Counted from the first letter of the stretch, positions 15,038 through 23,957 are shown. The stretch is DNA of 44,157 bases from Bordetella parapertussis (GCA_945890495.1 CAMDCO010000017.1:1-44157), one strand, 5' to 3'. Notes: generated by a model not told the origin, from the letters alone. Made by a program: numbers and translations.

Positions 15038-16399
15038 ATGAAGACCACGCGATTTGTTTTCACCGGTTTGATTGGTTGGTTGCTGGCCTCGACCGTGTTA
15101 GCGCAAAACTACCCCGGCGTTTTGCACCCCATTCCCGAGGCGCCGGCGCTTACGCAAAACGCGCAGGCCGTACTCGACGCGGCGATGAAACGCGTGCCGC
15201 AAATCGACACGGCCGGGTTAGTGGCGCAACTGAAGGCGCGACCGGAAACCGTGGTGATCGATGTGCGCACGGCCGCGGAATTGGCCATGCTGGGAGGCCG
15301 CATCGACGCCCCGCGCTTTGCCAACATTATGCGCGGCTGGACGGAATTTCAGATTGAGCAGACGGTGCCGGATAAGGCAACGCCCATCGTGGTGTATTGC
15401 GGCGTTAGCCAGCGCAGCCCGCTGGTCGCTGACACGCTGCTCCAGCTCGGCTACAAGAATGTGCAAAATTACCGTGATGGGTTTTTTAACTGGAGGCGCG
15501 CCGGTCTGCCTGTGATGCAGACCGATGCGGCGCCCGCGTCGTTCCTTTACAGCCTGCCGCAGGAGGTGATCCCCGGTGTATGGTCAGCGATTGGGGCGGC
15601 CGCGCCCGGCACTTACGAGAACTCTGGGCATAACAACAACCTTTCGTTCGTCATCACCGACGATGGCGTGTTGGTTGTCAATGCGGGCGACAACTACCTT
15701 CTGGCCCAGAGCCTGCATGACGAAATTAAGCGGCGCACTACGCAGCCGGTGAAATATGTGGTGCTGGAAAATAGCCAGGGCCACGCGATGCTAGGCTCCA
15801 GCTATTGGAAGGAACAGGGTGTGCCCATCATCGCCCACCGTGATACCGCCAAGGCGATGGGGCATGGCGGCCACGATGCGCTGGAGGGGATGCGTGCACG
15901 GGCCCGTGATAAGGCGTATCGCACCCAGTTTGTGATGCCGGACAAGATTTACGATGACAAGCTGGAACTGAAAATGGGTTCATGGCGCATCGAAATTCTG
16001 CATCTCGGGCCGTCACACAGTTCCGGTGACACGATGGTCTGGCTGCCGGAGAAGAAATTGGTGATCGCGGGCGATACGGCCTTCCATGTGCGGATGTTGC
16101 CGATCTTCGAGGGAGTGGATACGGCCGCATGGATCGCGACTTGGGACAAGTTTGAAGCCCTCGGCGCTACCCTCGTTATCCCGGGCCACGGCGGCCCGAC
16201 GGACATGCCCACGGTGCGCCGCTGGACGCGTGATTACTTGGTGCACCTGCGCACGAAGGTGGCGGAACTCCTCAAAAAGGGCGGCACACTGAATGATGCG
16301 TATCGCATCGACCAGTCCGCCTATCTGCACCTACAAACGGCGGACGAACTGGCACGCAGTAATGCCGGACGCGTGTTTCGGGAGATGGAGTTTGAGTAA
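15038..16399 (+). CDS. Exported rhodanese-metallo-beta-lactamase fusion
   Basis: The 453-residue protein starts at the ATG at 15038, which has GAGGG 5 bases upstream; the ATG at 15005 would put 11 residues before the signal peptide. After a signal peptide (residues 1-22) comes a rhodanese domain (about 55-160) with the active-site Cys121 in VVYCGVSQRS. The rest is a metallo-beta-lactamase fold. The usual HxHxDH is replaced by E-N-S-Q-G-H (244-249), yet later ligands remain: H327 (GPSHSSGD), D346 (IAGDTAFH) and H384 (IPGHGGPTD). It would act in the periplasm on sulfane sulfur. Its canonical paralogue is divergent from it, with about 115 bases between starts. Confidence 0.83.
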   Translation: MKTTRFVFTGLIGWLLASTVLAQNYPGVLHPIPEAPALTQNAQAVLDAAMKRVPQIDTAGLVAQLKARPETVVIDVRTAAELAMLGGRIDAPRFANIMRGWTEFQIEQTVPDKATPIVVYCGVSQRSPLVADTLLQLGYKNVQNYRDGFFNWRRAGLPVMQTDAAPASFLYSLPQEVIPGVWSAIGAAAPGTYENSGHNNNLSFVITDDGVLVVNAGDNYLLAQSLHDEIKRRTTQPVKYVVLENSQGHAMLGSSYWKEQGVPIIAHRDTAKAMGHGGHDALEGMRARARDKAYRTQFVMPDKIYDDKLELKMGSWRIEILHLGPSHSSGDTMVWLPEKKLVIAGDTAFHVRMLPIFEGVDTAAWIATWDKFEALGATLVIPGHGGPTDMPTVRRWTRDYLVHLRTKVAELLKKGGTLNDAYRIDQSAYLHLQTADELARSNAGRVFREMEFE

Positions 16400-16427
16400 T
16401 CGTGGGCTGAGCTCGATTTAACGCCGT

Positions 16428-16510
16428 CGTAGGGGCAACCCCCTGTGGTTGCCCTGCAACCGTGGTTGTCCAATCCACGCTAGGGCAGGCACGGGGGCCT
16501 GCCCCTACCC
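16428..16510. repeat. Palindromic intergenic repeat
   Basis: The element opens GTAGGGGCAACCCCCTGTGG and closes with CACGGGGGCCTGCCCCTAC, its near-inverted end. The same GTAGGGGCA block occurs in both copies of the larger repeat (8441-8715 and 22741-23072). It fills most of the gap between two convergent genes. Confidence 0.65.
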
Positions 16511-16618
16511 CAAGGTTAACGTGCGCCGCGCCAAGGTGTTGTCTTTCAGTGGGTGCGAATCCCACCCAGAGGGTAAATTGGGGTAGCTCAGTCTGAGCCC
16601 GTTTTTGGGTTTTGTACA

Positions 16619-18190
16619 TCACGAACTGCATGACAGCATTGAGCAACCGACCTTGTGGCGCGCCCATTCCGGGCGTTTGGCGGCGAGGTCGGCGTGTTCG
16701 GGTTGCTCGTCGTAGGGACGCTGCAAGACGCGCATCAGCCGTTCTAGCACGCTCAAGTCGCCTTGCGTGGCGGCGTCGATGGCCTGTTGTGCCAGATAAT
16801 TGCGCGGGACAAAGCGGGGGTTGGCGCGGTTCATGCGGGTCTGCCGCGCGTCTGCTGGGGTGCTGTCTACCTGCACGCGGGCGCTGTACCGGTCTAGCCA
16901 ATCGGTCAAAACCTGCCGGGCCTTGGCGCTGATGGGTGCGTAGTAGGCCTTCAGCAAGGGCTGGCTGCGTTGCGGCTCGGGCTGGTTGAGATCGACGCGG
17001 GAAAGCGCGCGGAAGAACAGGGTGTAGTCGGCCTCCTGCACGCCCAGCAGGGCGAACAGTTCGCTGATCAGTGCCTTGTCGCCGGGGTGGCCCAGTGCGG
17101 CGAGGCCCAGTTTGGCGGCCAACATGTCGCTATGGCTACGGTTGAAGCTCTCGCCATAGGCGGCCAAGCCCGTTTCCAGATCTTTGGCGTCGCCCATCAA
17201 CGGCCACAGCGCCCGCGCCAACATGCCCAGATTCCACTCGGCGATGGCCGGCTGGTTGCCGTAGGCATAACGCCGCCCGCCGGCATCGGTGGTGTTGGGT
17301 GTCCAGTTCGGGTCGTAGTCTTCCAGCCAGCCGTAGGGGCCATAGTCGATGGTCAAGCCTAAAATCGACAGGTTGTCGGTATTCATCACGCCATGCACAA
17401 AACCGACGCGCATCCAGTGCGCCATGAGCAGGCCGGTGCGCCGACAGATGGTTTCAAACCACGCGGCGTAGGTGTCCGGCTCGGGTGTTCCACTCGGCGG
17501 CAGCAGTTCCGGGAAGCAGGTCTGGATGACATGGTCGGCGAGGCGGCGCAAGGTGTCGGTGTCGTTGCGGCTGGCGAAGAGCTCGAAGTTGCCGAAACGC
17601 ACGAAGCTTGTCGCCACGCGACAGACGATGGCGCCCGGTTCGGCCTCGGGGTTACCGTCGTACATCATGTCGCGCACTACCGCGTCGCCGGTGGCCACCA
17701 GGCTTAAGGCGCGGGTGGTGGGCACGCCCAGCGCGTGCATCGCTTCGCTGCACAGGTATTCACGCAAGGAAGATCGCAACACGGCGCGACCATCCGCATG
17801 GCGCGAATACGGGGTCTTGCCCGCCCCTTTGAGCTGCAATTCCCAGATGCGCTGATCGGGCGCGCGCCATTCACCCAAGGTTATGGCGCGGCCATCGCCC
17901 AGTTGCCCGGCCCACTGTCCGAATTGATGCCCGCCGTAACAGGCGGCGTAGGGCTGCATCCCTGGCAATAGACGATTGCCCGCCAGCGCGGCCACCCAAT
18001 CGGCATTGAAGTTGATGCCGAGCGCTGCCGCCAGATCCTCGGACCAAGCCAGCAGGCGGGGCTCACGCACCGGCGTCGGCAACACGCGGCTGTAACAGGC
18101 GCCGTGCACCTGACGCACGCCGGGGTGGTTGCTAGGGTCGCCCGGCAGGGCGCGGACAAAACGGTCGAGAAATTCTGGGGTGGGTTTCAT
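16619..18190 (-). CDS. selO: Protein adenylyltransferase SelO
   Basis: SelO (YdiU) is a pseudokinase-fold enzyme that transfers AMP from ATP to Ser, Thr or Tyr of proteins; in E. coli targets include SucA and glutaredoxin. The 523 residues show the family landmarks: [40 protein letters not shown] (nucleotide-binding region) and [20 protein letters not shown], with DNLS and DYGP carrying the metal-binding Asp residues. The C-terminus ends GCSMLSCSS; the last Cys occupies the place of selenocysteine in eukaryotic SelO. The ATG at 18190 fits the family N-terminus; the upstream one at 18220 does not. It follows gshA by 74 bases in the same direction, which suits a redox role. Confidence 0.95.
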   Translation of the reverse strand: MKPTPEFLDRFVRALPGDPSNHPGVRQVHGACYSRVLPTPVREPRLLAWSEDLAAALGINFNADWVAALAGNRLLPGMQPYAACYGGHQFGQWAGQLGDGRAITLGEWRAPDQRIWELQLKGAGKTPYSRHADGRAVLRSSLREYLCSEAMHALGVPTTRALSLVATGDAVVRDMMYDGNPEAEPGAIVCRVATSFVRFGNFELFASRNDTDTLRRLADHVIQTCFPELLPPSGTPEPDTYAAWFETICRRTGLLMAHWMRVGFVHGVMNTDNLSILGLTIDYGPYGWLEDYDPNWTPNTTDAGGRRYAYGNQPAIAEWNLGMLARALWPLMGDAKDLETGLAAYGESFNRSHSDMLAAKLGLAALGHPGDKALISELFALLGVQEADYTLFFRALSRVDLNQPEPQRSQPLLKAYYAPISAKARQVLTDWLDRYSARVQVDSTPADARQTRMNRANPRFVPRNYLAQQAIDAATQGDLSVLERLMRVLQRPYDEQPEHADLAAKRPEWARHKVGCSMLSCSS

Positions 18191-18264
18191 GACCCTAGGA
18201 TGCCGCCGTCGGCCCCGCATTTCAACCCGGCGCGTAGCAGGGTCAAAATCGTCAGACGAAGCGG

Positions 18265-19560
18265 TTAAACCGGCGCCGGTGATTCAGCGCTGGGCTTATG
18301 CGTCTCCAGTTCCAGGCTGGCCGCCAATGCCGCCAGTCGGGCGAGGACGCCGTAGGTGTAAAAGCGGTTGACGGGGGCATCGGGTTGGGCAGAGCCGTCG
18401 GGCAGCGAGCAGGCCTCTTCAAAGGCCAGCGGAACGAAGTGCATCCCGGGGGCGTTGAGGTTTTGATCTTCGCCGCGCTGGGTGTGAACCCGGTAGAAGC
18501 CGCCGACGACGAAGTGATCGATCATGTAAATGACCGGTTCTGCGGTGGCGCCGTTGATGCCTTCGCAGGTCGGCACACCTTCTTGAACCAAGACCTGATC
18601 GACGGTTAGGCCTTCTTTGATGACGGCCATCTTGTTGCGCTGGCGGCGGTTGAGTTCGATGGCCTCCTCCGGCGATTTGACCGTCATGATGCCCATGCCA
18701 TAGGTGCCGGCATCGGCCTTGACCACGACATAGGGCTCGCGATCAATGCCGTATTCGCGGTATTTGGTCTGGGTGTTGTCCAAGACCGCCCGGATATTGG
18801 TGACTAGACATTCCATACCGGTCTGGCTGTGAAAATCCACCGCACCGCAGTAGGAGAAATAGGGGTCGATCAGCCACGGGTCGATATCGATCAGCGTGGC
18901 GAGTTCCTTGGCCAGCCGGGCATAGGCGCGGAAGTGTTGTGACTTTCGGCGCGTGGCCCAGCCCGCATGCAGCGGCGGCAGGACGGTTTGCTCTAACCCT
19001 TGCAACAGCGCCGGAACGCCGGCGGACAGATCGTTGTTGAGCAGGATGGCGCAAGGGTCAAAGTCGGCCAGACGCAGGCGATTTCCCACGCGCTGAACCG
19101 GCTCCAAGCGCAACGACCCACCGCTCGGTAGGGCGAGTTCGAGCGGCTCGACAAGATCGGGGATCAGGCTGCCGATGCGCACCGTGAGACCGGTCTTGGT
19201 CAGAATGTCGGCCAGCGCGGCGACATTCTGCAAGTAATAGCCGTTGCGGGTGTGATTCTCGGGGATCAGCAACAGGCGCTGGGCGGAGCTGCACAGTTTT
19301 TCTACGGCGACCTGAGCGGCCTGCACGGCGAGCGGCAGAAAGACAGGGTTGAGGTTGTTAAAGCCACCGGGGAACAGGTTGGTATCGACCGGGGCGACCT
19401 TGAAACCGCCATTGCGCAGATCGACCGAGGAATAGAACGGCGAGTCGTGTAATTTCCACTGGCGACGGAACCAGTGTTCGACCTCGGTCTGGGCGTCGAG
19501 GATGCGTCGCTCAAGGTCGAGCAGGGGGCCGGTCAGGGCGGTAGTGAGATGAGGGACCAT
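18265..19560 (-). CDS. gshA: Glutamate-cysteine ligase, chemolithotroph type
   Basis: This enzyme makes gamma-glutamylcysteine, the first and rate-limiting step of glutathione synthesis. The 431 residues match the separate GshA family described from Acidithiobacillus ferrooxidans and also known in Thiobacillus and Nitrosomonas, not the E. coli GshA family. Recognisable parts are [86 protein letters not shown] and [16 protein letters not shown]. It is transcribed towards selO, probably with it, and its start lies 35 bases from the divergent trmL. It is a useful taxonomic marker for this window. Confidence 0.93.
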   Translation of the reverse strand: MVPHLTTALTGPLLDLERRILDAQTEVEHWFRRQWKLHDSPFYSSVDLRNGGFKVAPVDTNLFPGGFNNLNPVFLPLAVQAAQVAVEKLCSSAQRLLLIPENHTRNGYYLQNVAALADILTKTGLTVRIGSLIPDLVEPLELALPSGGSLRLEPVQRVGNRLRLADFDPCAILLNNDLSAGVPALLQGLEQTVLPPLHAGWATRRKSQHFRAYARLAKELATLIDIDPWLIDPYFSYCGAVDFHSQTGMECLVTNIRAVLDNTQTKYREYGIDREPYVVVKADAGTYGMGIMTVKSPEEAIELNRRQRNKMAVIKEGLTVDQVLVQEGVPTCEGINGATAEPVIYMIDHFVVGGFYRVHTQRGEDQNLNAPGMHFVPLAFEEACSLPDGSAQPDAPVNRFYTYGVLARLAALAASLELETHKPSAESPAPV

Positions 19561-19595
19561 GGGTGAGAGTGTAGCAATCAGGGTATCCTCGCGCC

Positions 19596-20120
19596 ATGTT
19601 TGAAATTGTCCTCTATCAGCCGGAGATCCCGCCCAACACCGGCAACATCATCCGCCTCGCGGCCAACACCGGCTGTGGGCTCCACTTGGTGCGGCCCTTG
19701 GGATTTGCGCTGGAAGACAAGGCTATGCGCAGGGCGGGGCTGGACTACCACGAGTATGCCGAGCTTAAGGTTCATGAGGATTGGGCGGCGCTGTGGGCGC
19801 ACCTCGATGGGGGTTTGGACGGACGGCGTTGGTTTGCGATGACGACGCGCGGGAGCGCCTCGTGTTTTGAGATGAGCTTCCGACCGGGTGATGTCTTTGT
19901 CTTTGGGCCGGAGACGCGGGGCCTGCCGCCCGAGATCCTGGCCGAATTTTCACCGTCGCAGCGGCTGCGACTGCCGATGCGGGCCGATCAGCGCAGCCTC
20001 AATCTATCCAATGCGGTGGCGGTGACGGTGTTTGAGGCGTGGCGGCAGACTGGGTTTGCGGGCGCGGTCGGGCACGCTGTTGGGAGCGCAACATCCGCCG
20101 CCAGTCCCACGGCGGCGTAA
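19596..20120 (+). CDS. trmL: tRNA (cytidine/uridine-34-2'-O)-methyltransferase
   Basis: TrmL methylates the ribose of the wobble base in some leucine tRNAs. This 174-residue SPOUT protein has all three knot motifs: EIPPNTGNIIRLAANTGCGL at residues 10-29, FVFGPETRGLPPEIL (about 106-120) and LRLPMRADQRSLNLSNAVAV (about 128-147). It is some 20 residues longer than usual, ending in an Ala/Ser/Thr-rich tail. That tail lies over the 3' end of the opposite nuclease gene, a 122-base convergent overlap. It sits beside gpsA and secB as in E. coli, though the cysE of E. coli is absent here. Confidence 0.94.
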   Translation: MFEIVLYQPEIPPNTGNIIRLAANTGCGLHLVRPLGFALEDKAMRRAGLDYHEYAELKVHEDWAALWAHLDGGLDGRRWFAMTTRGSASCFEMSFRPGDVFVFGPETRGLPPEILAEFSPSQRLRLPMRADQRSLNLSNAVAVTVFEAWRQTGFAGAVGHAVGSATSAASPTAA

Positions 20121-20622
20121 GCTCGGCCTCTGCCCATAGTCCTTGGCCCTCGGCACGCGCGGCCAGTTCCGCCGCCGCATACGCGCCGCGATCGTCCGCC
20201 GCCTGATCCTTGGCATAGGCGCGGTAATGCCAGGCCAGGCCGGCACGAATCAGGCCTAGGCCCATATCTTCTGTGTGCACAAAGACTTGCCCAACTACGC
20301 GTTGATAGCGGTCGCGAACTTGCCAATGCACGGTAGCCGGGGCGCCGAGCGCACGGCTGCGCAGGAATTCGGTGGCAGCCGGGCCGTAGGCCTGCGCGCT
20401 CTCGGGCGCATCGATGCCGAGGAGGCGAATCTTGTGGCGTGTGCCGGTATCGTCTTCGATGACGAGGGTATCGCCATCGCTGACCCGAATCACTTGGCCC
20501 TGCAACACCTCCGCGAGCGCCGGGTGGATTGCGGAGAAAAATACCGCGATGACGGTAATGCAACGCAAAAACGGGAAGCGGCGTACCGCTGTGGGGTGTT
20601 GAGCCTCAGACCCCTTCGTCAC
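19999..20622 (-). CDS. Exported thermonuclease-like (SNase) protein
   Basis: The protein has a staphylococcal-nuclease domain with the expected order: GQVIRVSDGDTLVIEDDTGT, IRLLGIDAPESAQAYGPAAT, a basic ARG-equivalent region (VRDRYQRVVGQVFV) and LIRAGLAWHYRAY. Such enzymes cut DNA and RNA with calcium. The likely start is the GTG at 20622, inside the last codons of gpsA. Residues 16-37 (RFPFLRCITVIAVFFSAIHP then ALA) then form a signal peptide, giving a 207-residue secreted precursor. The ATG at 20775 lies deep in gpsA and is improbable. The C-terminal tail (Pro/Thr/Gln-rich) overlaps trmL. Confidence 0.8.
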   Translation of the reverse strand: MTKGSEAQHPTAVRRFPFLRCITVIAVFFSAIHPALAEVLQGQVIRVSDGDTLVIEDDTGTRHKIRLLGIDAPESAQAYGPAATEFLRSRALGAPATVHWQVRDRYQRVVGQVFVHTEDMGLGLIRAGLAWHYRAYAKDQAADDRGAYAAAELAARAEGQGLWAEAELTPPWDWRRMLRSQQRARPRPQTQSAATPQTPSPPPHWID

Positions 20623-21598
20623 GCAGTTCGCGGTTGAGGAGCTCAACAACCGCTTCGCGGGCGGGCAGTTCCTGGGCCAGGATGCGTTGCACGGCGTGGG
20701 CGATGGGCATTTCCACGCCCACACGCCGGGCGAGGGCAATGACCTCGTGGGTGCTGGTGACGCCTTCGGCGACATGTTCCAGGCTACGCAGGATGTGTTC
20801 CAGGCCGTCGCCGGCGGCCAGACGCAGACCGACTTGCCGGTTGCGCGACAGGTCGCCGGTGCAGGTGAGTATCAGGTCGCCCATGCCAGAGAGCCCCATG
20901 AAGGTCTCGGGGCGGCCGCCCATAGCGCGACCCAGTCGCGACATCTCGGCGAGACCCCGCGTGATCAGTGCCGCGCGGGCGTTGTAACCGAAGCCGAGGC
21001 CATCACTGATGCCCGAGGCGATGGCGATGACATTCTTGACCGCCCCGCCGACCTCGACCCCGACCACATCGTCGCTGGCGTAGAGGCGCAGGCGCGGACG
21101 GTGCAGGGTTTGTGCGATCTGGCGCGCAAAGGCGGCATCAGGCGCAGCTAGCGTAAGGGCTGCGGGTAGGCCTTTGGCCACCTCAGCCGCAAAACTGGGC
21201 CCGGAAAGAACGCCGGCATTTTGTGGATGGGCCCATTCTTCAGCGAGCACTTGATGCGGCAATTTCTGGCTGCCGGCCTCAAAACCCTTGCACAACCAGA
21301 CCAGCGGCTGGGTGGTGTTCAGGGCACGGAGTTGGCGCAACAGGGTACGAAAACCGCCGGTCGGTACGGCCGCGATAAGGATCTGCGCACCGGCAATCGC
21401 TTCACTCAGATCGGCTGTGATCTCAACGCCGGTCGGTAGCGGGCTATTCGGCAAATAGCGGTCATTGCTGCGAGAGGCCCGCAGGCGAGCGGCGTGCTCC
21501 GGGTTGCGCGTCCAAAGACGGATGCTGCTGCCGTTCGCCAAGGCAATCGCCAGGGCGGTACCCCATGCGCCTGCCCCGAGAACGGCGATCCGCTGCAT
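20606..21598 (-). CDS. gpsA: NAD(P)-dependent glycerol-3-phosphate dehydrogenase
   Basis: GpsA reduces dihydroxyacetone phosphate to sn-glycerol-3-phosphate, the starting point of phospholipid synthesis. The 330-residue protein begins with the Rossmann motif IAVLGAGAWGTALAI. Further family features are KGFEAG (about 104-109), GPSFAAEVAKGLP, KNVIAIASGISDGLGFGYNA with the catalytic Lys, and FMGLSGMGDLILTCTGDLSR. It follows secB by 15 bases in the same direction, the order known from E. coli. Its last codons contain the start of the nuclease gene. Confidence 0.97.
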   Translation of the reverse strand: MQRIAVLGAGAWGTALAIALANGSSIRLWTRNPEHAARLRASRSNDRYLPNSPLPTGVEITADLSEAIAGAQILIAAVPTGGFRTLLRQLRALNTTQPLVWLCKGFEAGSQKLPHQVLAEEWAHPQNAGVLSGPSFAAEVAKGLPAALTLAAPDAAFARQIAQTLHRPRLRLYASDDVVGVEVGGAVKNVIAIASGISDGLGFGYNARAALITRGLAEMSRLGRAMGGRPETFMGLSGMGDLILTCTGDLSRNRQVGLRLAAGDGLEHILRSLEHVAEGVTSTHEVIALARRVGVEMPIAHAVQRILAQELPAREAVVELLNRELRDEGV

Positions 21599-21613
21599 GC
21601 TGGGTAGCGAGGT

Positions 21614-22069
21614 TTAGTGGGTCACTGCCGCGTCGCCGGCCTGTTGTTTCTGCTGCAGGTACATGGCCTCGAAGTTGACCGGTTGCAGGAGTAGGGGCGG
21701 GAAGCCGGCGCGCAGCACGGCATCAGAAACCGTTTCGCGCCCGTAGGGGAAGAGGATGTTCGGGCAGGCCACCATCAAGGTCGGCTCCATGGCCTCTTGC
21801 GGCAGGTTCTGGAGGCGGAAGATGCCCGCTTGCTGGACCTCGATCAGGAAGGCCGTCTTGTCCTTAATCTTGGCGGTGGCGGTCAGCGTTAACACGCACT
21901 GGTAAAGGCCCTCGTCAATGGCCTCGCTCTGGGTGCTGATCTGCAGCTCAAATTGCGGCGCCTCTTGCTCAAGGAAGATCTGTGGCGCGCCCGGCACCTC
22001 GACTGACAAGTCCTTGATATAGATCTTCTCGATGTTGAAGGTCGGCTGGGTTTGGGCTTGTTCTGTCAT
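21614..22069 (-). CDS. secB: Protein-export chaperone SecB
   Basis: SecB is a cytoplasmic tetramer that keeps preproteins unfolded and hands them to SecA. The 151-residue protein shows FNIEKIYIKDLSVEVPGAPQ (residues 11-30), the QFELQI and YQCVLTLTATAKI strands, and the FPYGRETVSDAVLRAGFPPL region followed by VNFEAMY near the end. The ATG at 22069 is preferred over 22099 because the shorter form matches the family. It forms an operon with gpsA downstream and follows trxC by 72 bases. Confidence 0.96.
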   Translation of the reverse strand: MTEQAQTQPTFNIEKIYIKDLSVEVPGAPQIFLEQEAPQFELQISTQSEAIDEGLYQCVLTLTATAKIKDKTAFLIEVQQAGIFRLQNLPQEAMEPTLMVACPNILFPYGRETVSDAVLRAGFPPLLLQPVNFEAMYLQQKQQAGDAAVTH

Positions 22070-22141
22070 GATCGAGGTTCCACGGTTGAAGGTTGACAAA
22101 GATGGTGGCGATTATAGCCGCCTGATTCGGCCTGGATTCGC

Positions 22142-22570
22142 TTAAACCGCGAGTTTTTGCCGTAGCCAGGCATCCAGTTGGGGCGCCGGTAACGCCCCGG
22201 CCAAGCGATCGACCTCATGGCCCCCCTTGAACAGCGCCAAGGTAGGGATGCTGCGGATGCCGTGATACGAGGCCAGCGCGTGCTCCGCCTCCGTGTTGAC
22301 CTTCACAAAGCGCACCCGCCCGGCATACTGCGCCGCCATTTGGGTGAAGGTGGGCGCGAACGACCGGCACGGCCCACACCACGGCGCCCAGAAATCAACC
22401 AAGACCGGCAGGCCGTCGCGATGGATAAAGGCATCAAAGTTGTGATTAGTCCGTTCGATCGGTGCCGCCGGAACCACCTCGGCGTGGCATTTGCCGCATT
22501 TTGGCTGGTCGGCGAGACGGTTTTCGGGAACGCGATTGACCGCGCCACACTGAGGACAGACAAGTTCCAT
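22142..22570 (-). CDS. trxC: Thioredoxin 2 with zinc finger
   Basis: The 142-residue protein begins with a zinc site, CPQC (5-8) and CGKC (25-28), as in E. coli Trx2, followed by a thioredoxin fold with the active site WAPWCGPCR (about 61-69) and the cis-Pro loop IRSIPTLALF. Zinc release on oxidation is known for Trx2. In E. coli trxC is elsewhere and grxC directly precedes secB; here trxC stands between them together with a 580-base repeat region. Confidence 0.94.
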   Translation of the reverse strand: MELVCPQCGAVNRVPENRLADQPKCGKCHAEVVPAAPIERTNHNFDAFIHRDGLPVLVDFWAPWCGPCRSFAPTFTQMAAQYAGRVRFVKVNTEAEHALASYHGIRSIPTLALFKGGHEVDRLAGALPAPQLDAWLRQKLAV

Positions 22571-22740
22571 ACGGGACTCCAGAAGGTTGAATGGTTTGGA
22601 GATGCTGTCCGCGGTGAGAATTTCAAGCCCCGCAGCAGAGGGTCCTCTATAGGCTCAGTGGCGTTCTTGTTGTTGGGGTTGTGGCATCAATGACAGCTGG
22701 CCATGGATGGATACGCGATCCAGTCGCAGGACATGGCCCC

Positions 22741-23072
22741 CGCCGGGAGAGGGCTGGGGAGAGGGAAAGCGGCCTCAACTTTTATGGCATTCATGCCGCC
22801 CAAAATCATGAAACCGATCGTAGGGGCAGCCCTCGTGCCTGCCCTGGTGGTAAATGGGCAACCACGGGGGGTTGCCCCTACGCCTGTTGAGGGGCGGTCA
22901 CCTCGTAGGGGCAGGCCCCTGTGCCTGCCCTGGTGGCGAATGGGCAACCACGGGGGGTGCCCATTCGCCAATGACCGTGTTGTTTCACATTAACGCCGCC
23001 GGTTGATCCACGCGTGTCCCTCATCCGCCCTACGGGCACCTTCCCCCGGAGGTGGAAGGAGGGTGTCACGCG
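22741..23072 (+). repeat. Dispersed intergenic repeat, copy 2
   Basis: This copy matches 8441-8715 over its full length, with an extra GTAGGGGCAGGCCCCTGTGC block and second GGTGGCGAATGGGCAACCAC block inside. No plausible gene lies between 22571 and 23154; the short frames there are Pro/Arg/Gly-rich and lack start signals. The repeat separates trxC from grxC in an otherwise conserved gene block. Confidence 0.75.
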
Positions 23073-23154
23073 CCCCGCCAATACGGGCTATCGCCAGCGT
23101 TGAGACGCGCTTGTTATTGATGCGGGGCTGAGGTTGCCCGCAGATTGAGCGCCG

Positions 23155-23412
23155 TTACGCTGCCAGTAGCGGGTCCAGTCCGCCCTCGGCGTCGAGCGCG
23201 GAGAGGTCGTCGAAGCCGCCGATGTGGCGTTCGCCGATGTAGATTTGCGGGACGGTGCGGCGGCCGGTGATTTCCATCATGTGTTCACGCGCAGCAGGGT
23301 CCAAATCAACGCGGATTTTTTCGATCTCGCTGACGCCTTTGCGGTTGAGGAGCTTTTCGGCCATCTGGCAGTAGGGGCAGACGGCGGTGCAATACATCTT
23401 GACGGTGGGCAT
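23155..23412 (-). CDS. grxC: Glutaredoxin 3
   Basis: The 85-residue protein has the dithiol active site CPYC at 12-15 (YCTAVCPYCQMAEKLL), the TVPQIYIG cis-Pro loop (residues 53-60) and the GGFDDLSALD glutathione-binding turn. It uses glutathione to reduce disulfides and mixed disulfides. It lies 9 bases after the rhodanese gene and the two are surely co-transcribed, as yibN-grxC in E. coli. Confidence 0.96.
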   Translation of the reverse strand: MPTVKMYCTAVCPYCQMAEKLLNRKGVSEIEKIRVDLDPAAREHMMEITGRRTVPQIYIGERHIGGFDDLSALDAEGGLDPLLAA

Positions 23413-23421
23413 GGCTGTTCC

Positions 23422-23832
23422 TTAGCGTTCTTTGGGTAGGCCGGCTTGTTCCCAAGCGCCCATGCCACCCGCGAGATTGTGGATCTTGGTGAAACCGGCC
23501 CGACGCAGGATGCCGCAGGCGCTTTGCGAGCGGTTGCCGCTACGACAGACGGCGATAACGGGGCGCTCTTTGAACTTTTCCAAGGCGGTGATCTCGTCCT
23601 TGAGTTTGCCGAGCGGGATGTGGCGGGATTTGGGGACGCGCCCATCACGGTATTCGGATTGCTCGCGCACATCGACGATGAGGGCGTCTTCGTGATTGAA
23701 GAGGCGAACGACTTCTTGTGGGCTGATTTGCAGGACGCCGGAGAGTTTTCCGGTGAGGGCGGGCAGCGCCAGCATCAGACCTGAGGACAGGGCGAGGACG
23801 ATGAGCCAGATGTTTTGGGTGACGAAATCCAT
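23422..23832 (-). CDS. Membrane-anchored rhodanese (YibN-like)
   Basis: The 136-residue protein has one N-terminal membrane helix (about residues 8-29) and then a single rhodanese domain with the active-site loop CRSGNRSQ (about 101-108), where the Cys can carry a persulfide. DVREQSEYRDGRVPKSRHIP and NLAGGMGAWEQAGLP complete the fold. It is the counterpart of E. coli YibN by position (next to grxC and secB) and domain layout. The rhodanese domain should face the cytoplasm. A terminator separates it from the RND operon upstream. Confidence 0.92.
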   Translation of the reverse strand: MDFVTQNIWLIVLALSSGLMLALPALTGKLSGVLQISPQEVVRLFNHEDALIVDVREQSEYRDGRVPKSRHIPLGKLKDEITALEKFKERPVIAVCRSGNRSQSACGILRRAGFTKIHNLAGGMGAWEQAGLPKER

Positions 23833-23843
23833 GGTGAGACTCT

Positions 23844-23878
23844 AAAAAACGACAGGCTGAGAGTTTACCTCAGCCTGT
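23844..23878 (-). terminator. Rho-independent terminator of the RND operon
   Basis: On the minus strand the 10-base arms ACAGGCTGAG (23878-23869) and CTCAGCCTGT (23861-23852) pair perfectly and are followed two bases later by TTTTTT (23849-23844). It ends leftward transcription from the efflux operon before the rhodanese gene. Confidence 0.85.
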
Positions 23879-23916
23879 GGGGGTTCATGCGATTGGGTTG
23901 CGACAGGCAAGCGCAA

Positions 23917-23957
23917 TTAGCAGCAGGCGCCACCTTCTAGCAGCAGGCACCGCCCTC
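23917..23957 (-). repeat. Imperfect 20-bp tandem duplication of a gene end
   Basis: The 3' end of the DUF2892 gene (23957-23937, encoding EGGACC and a TAG) is repeated at 23937-23917 with a few changes, again able to encode EGGACC and a TAA but in a shifted frame. It is a local duplication just after the gene. Confidence 0.6.

Noticed and set aside
18265-19560. Selenocysteine at the end of SelO or nearby genes
   Set aside because: The SelO end is encoded with ordinary Cys codons and a normal stop; no in-frame TGA with a following hairpin is needed.
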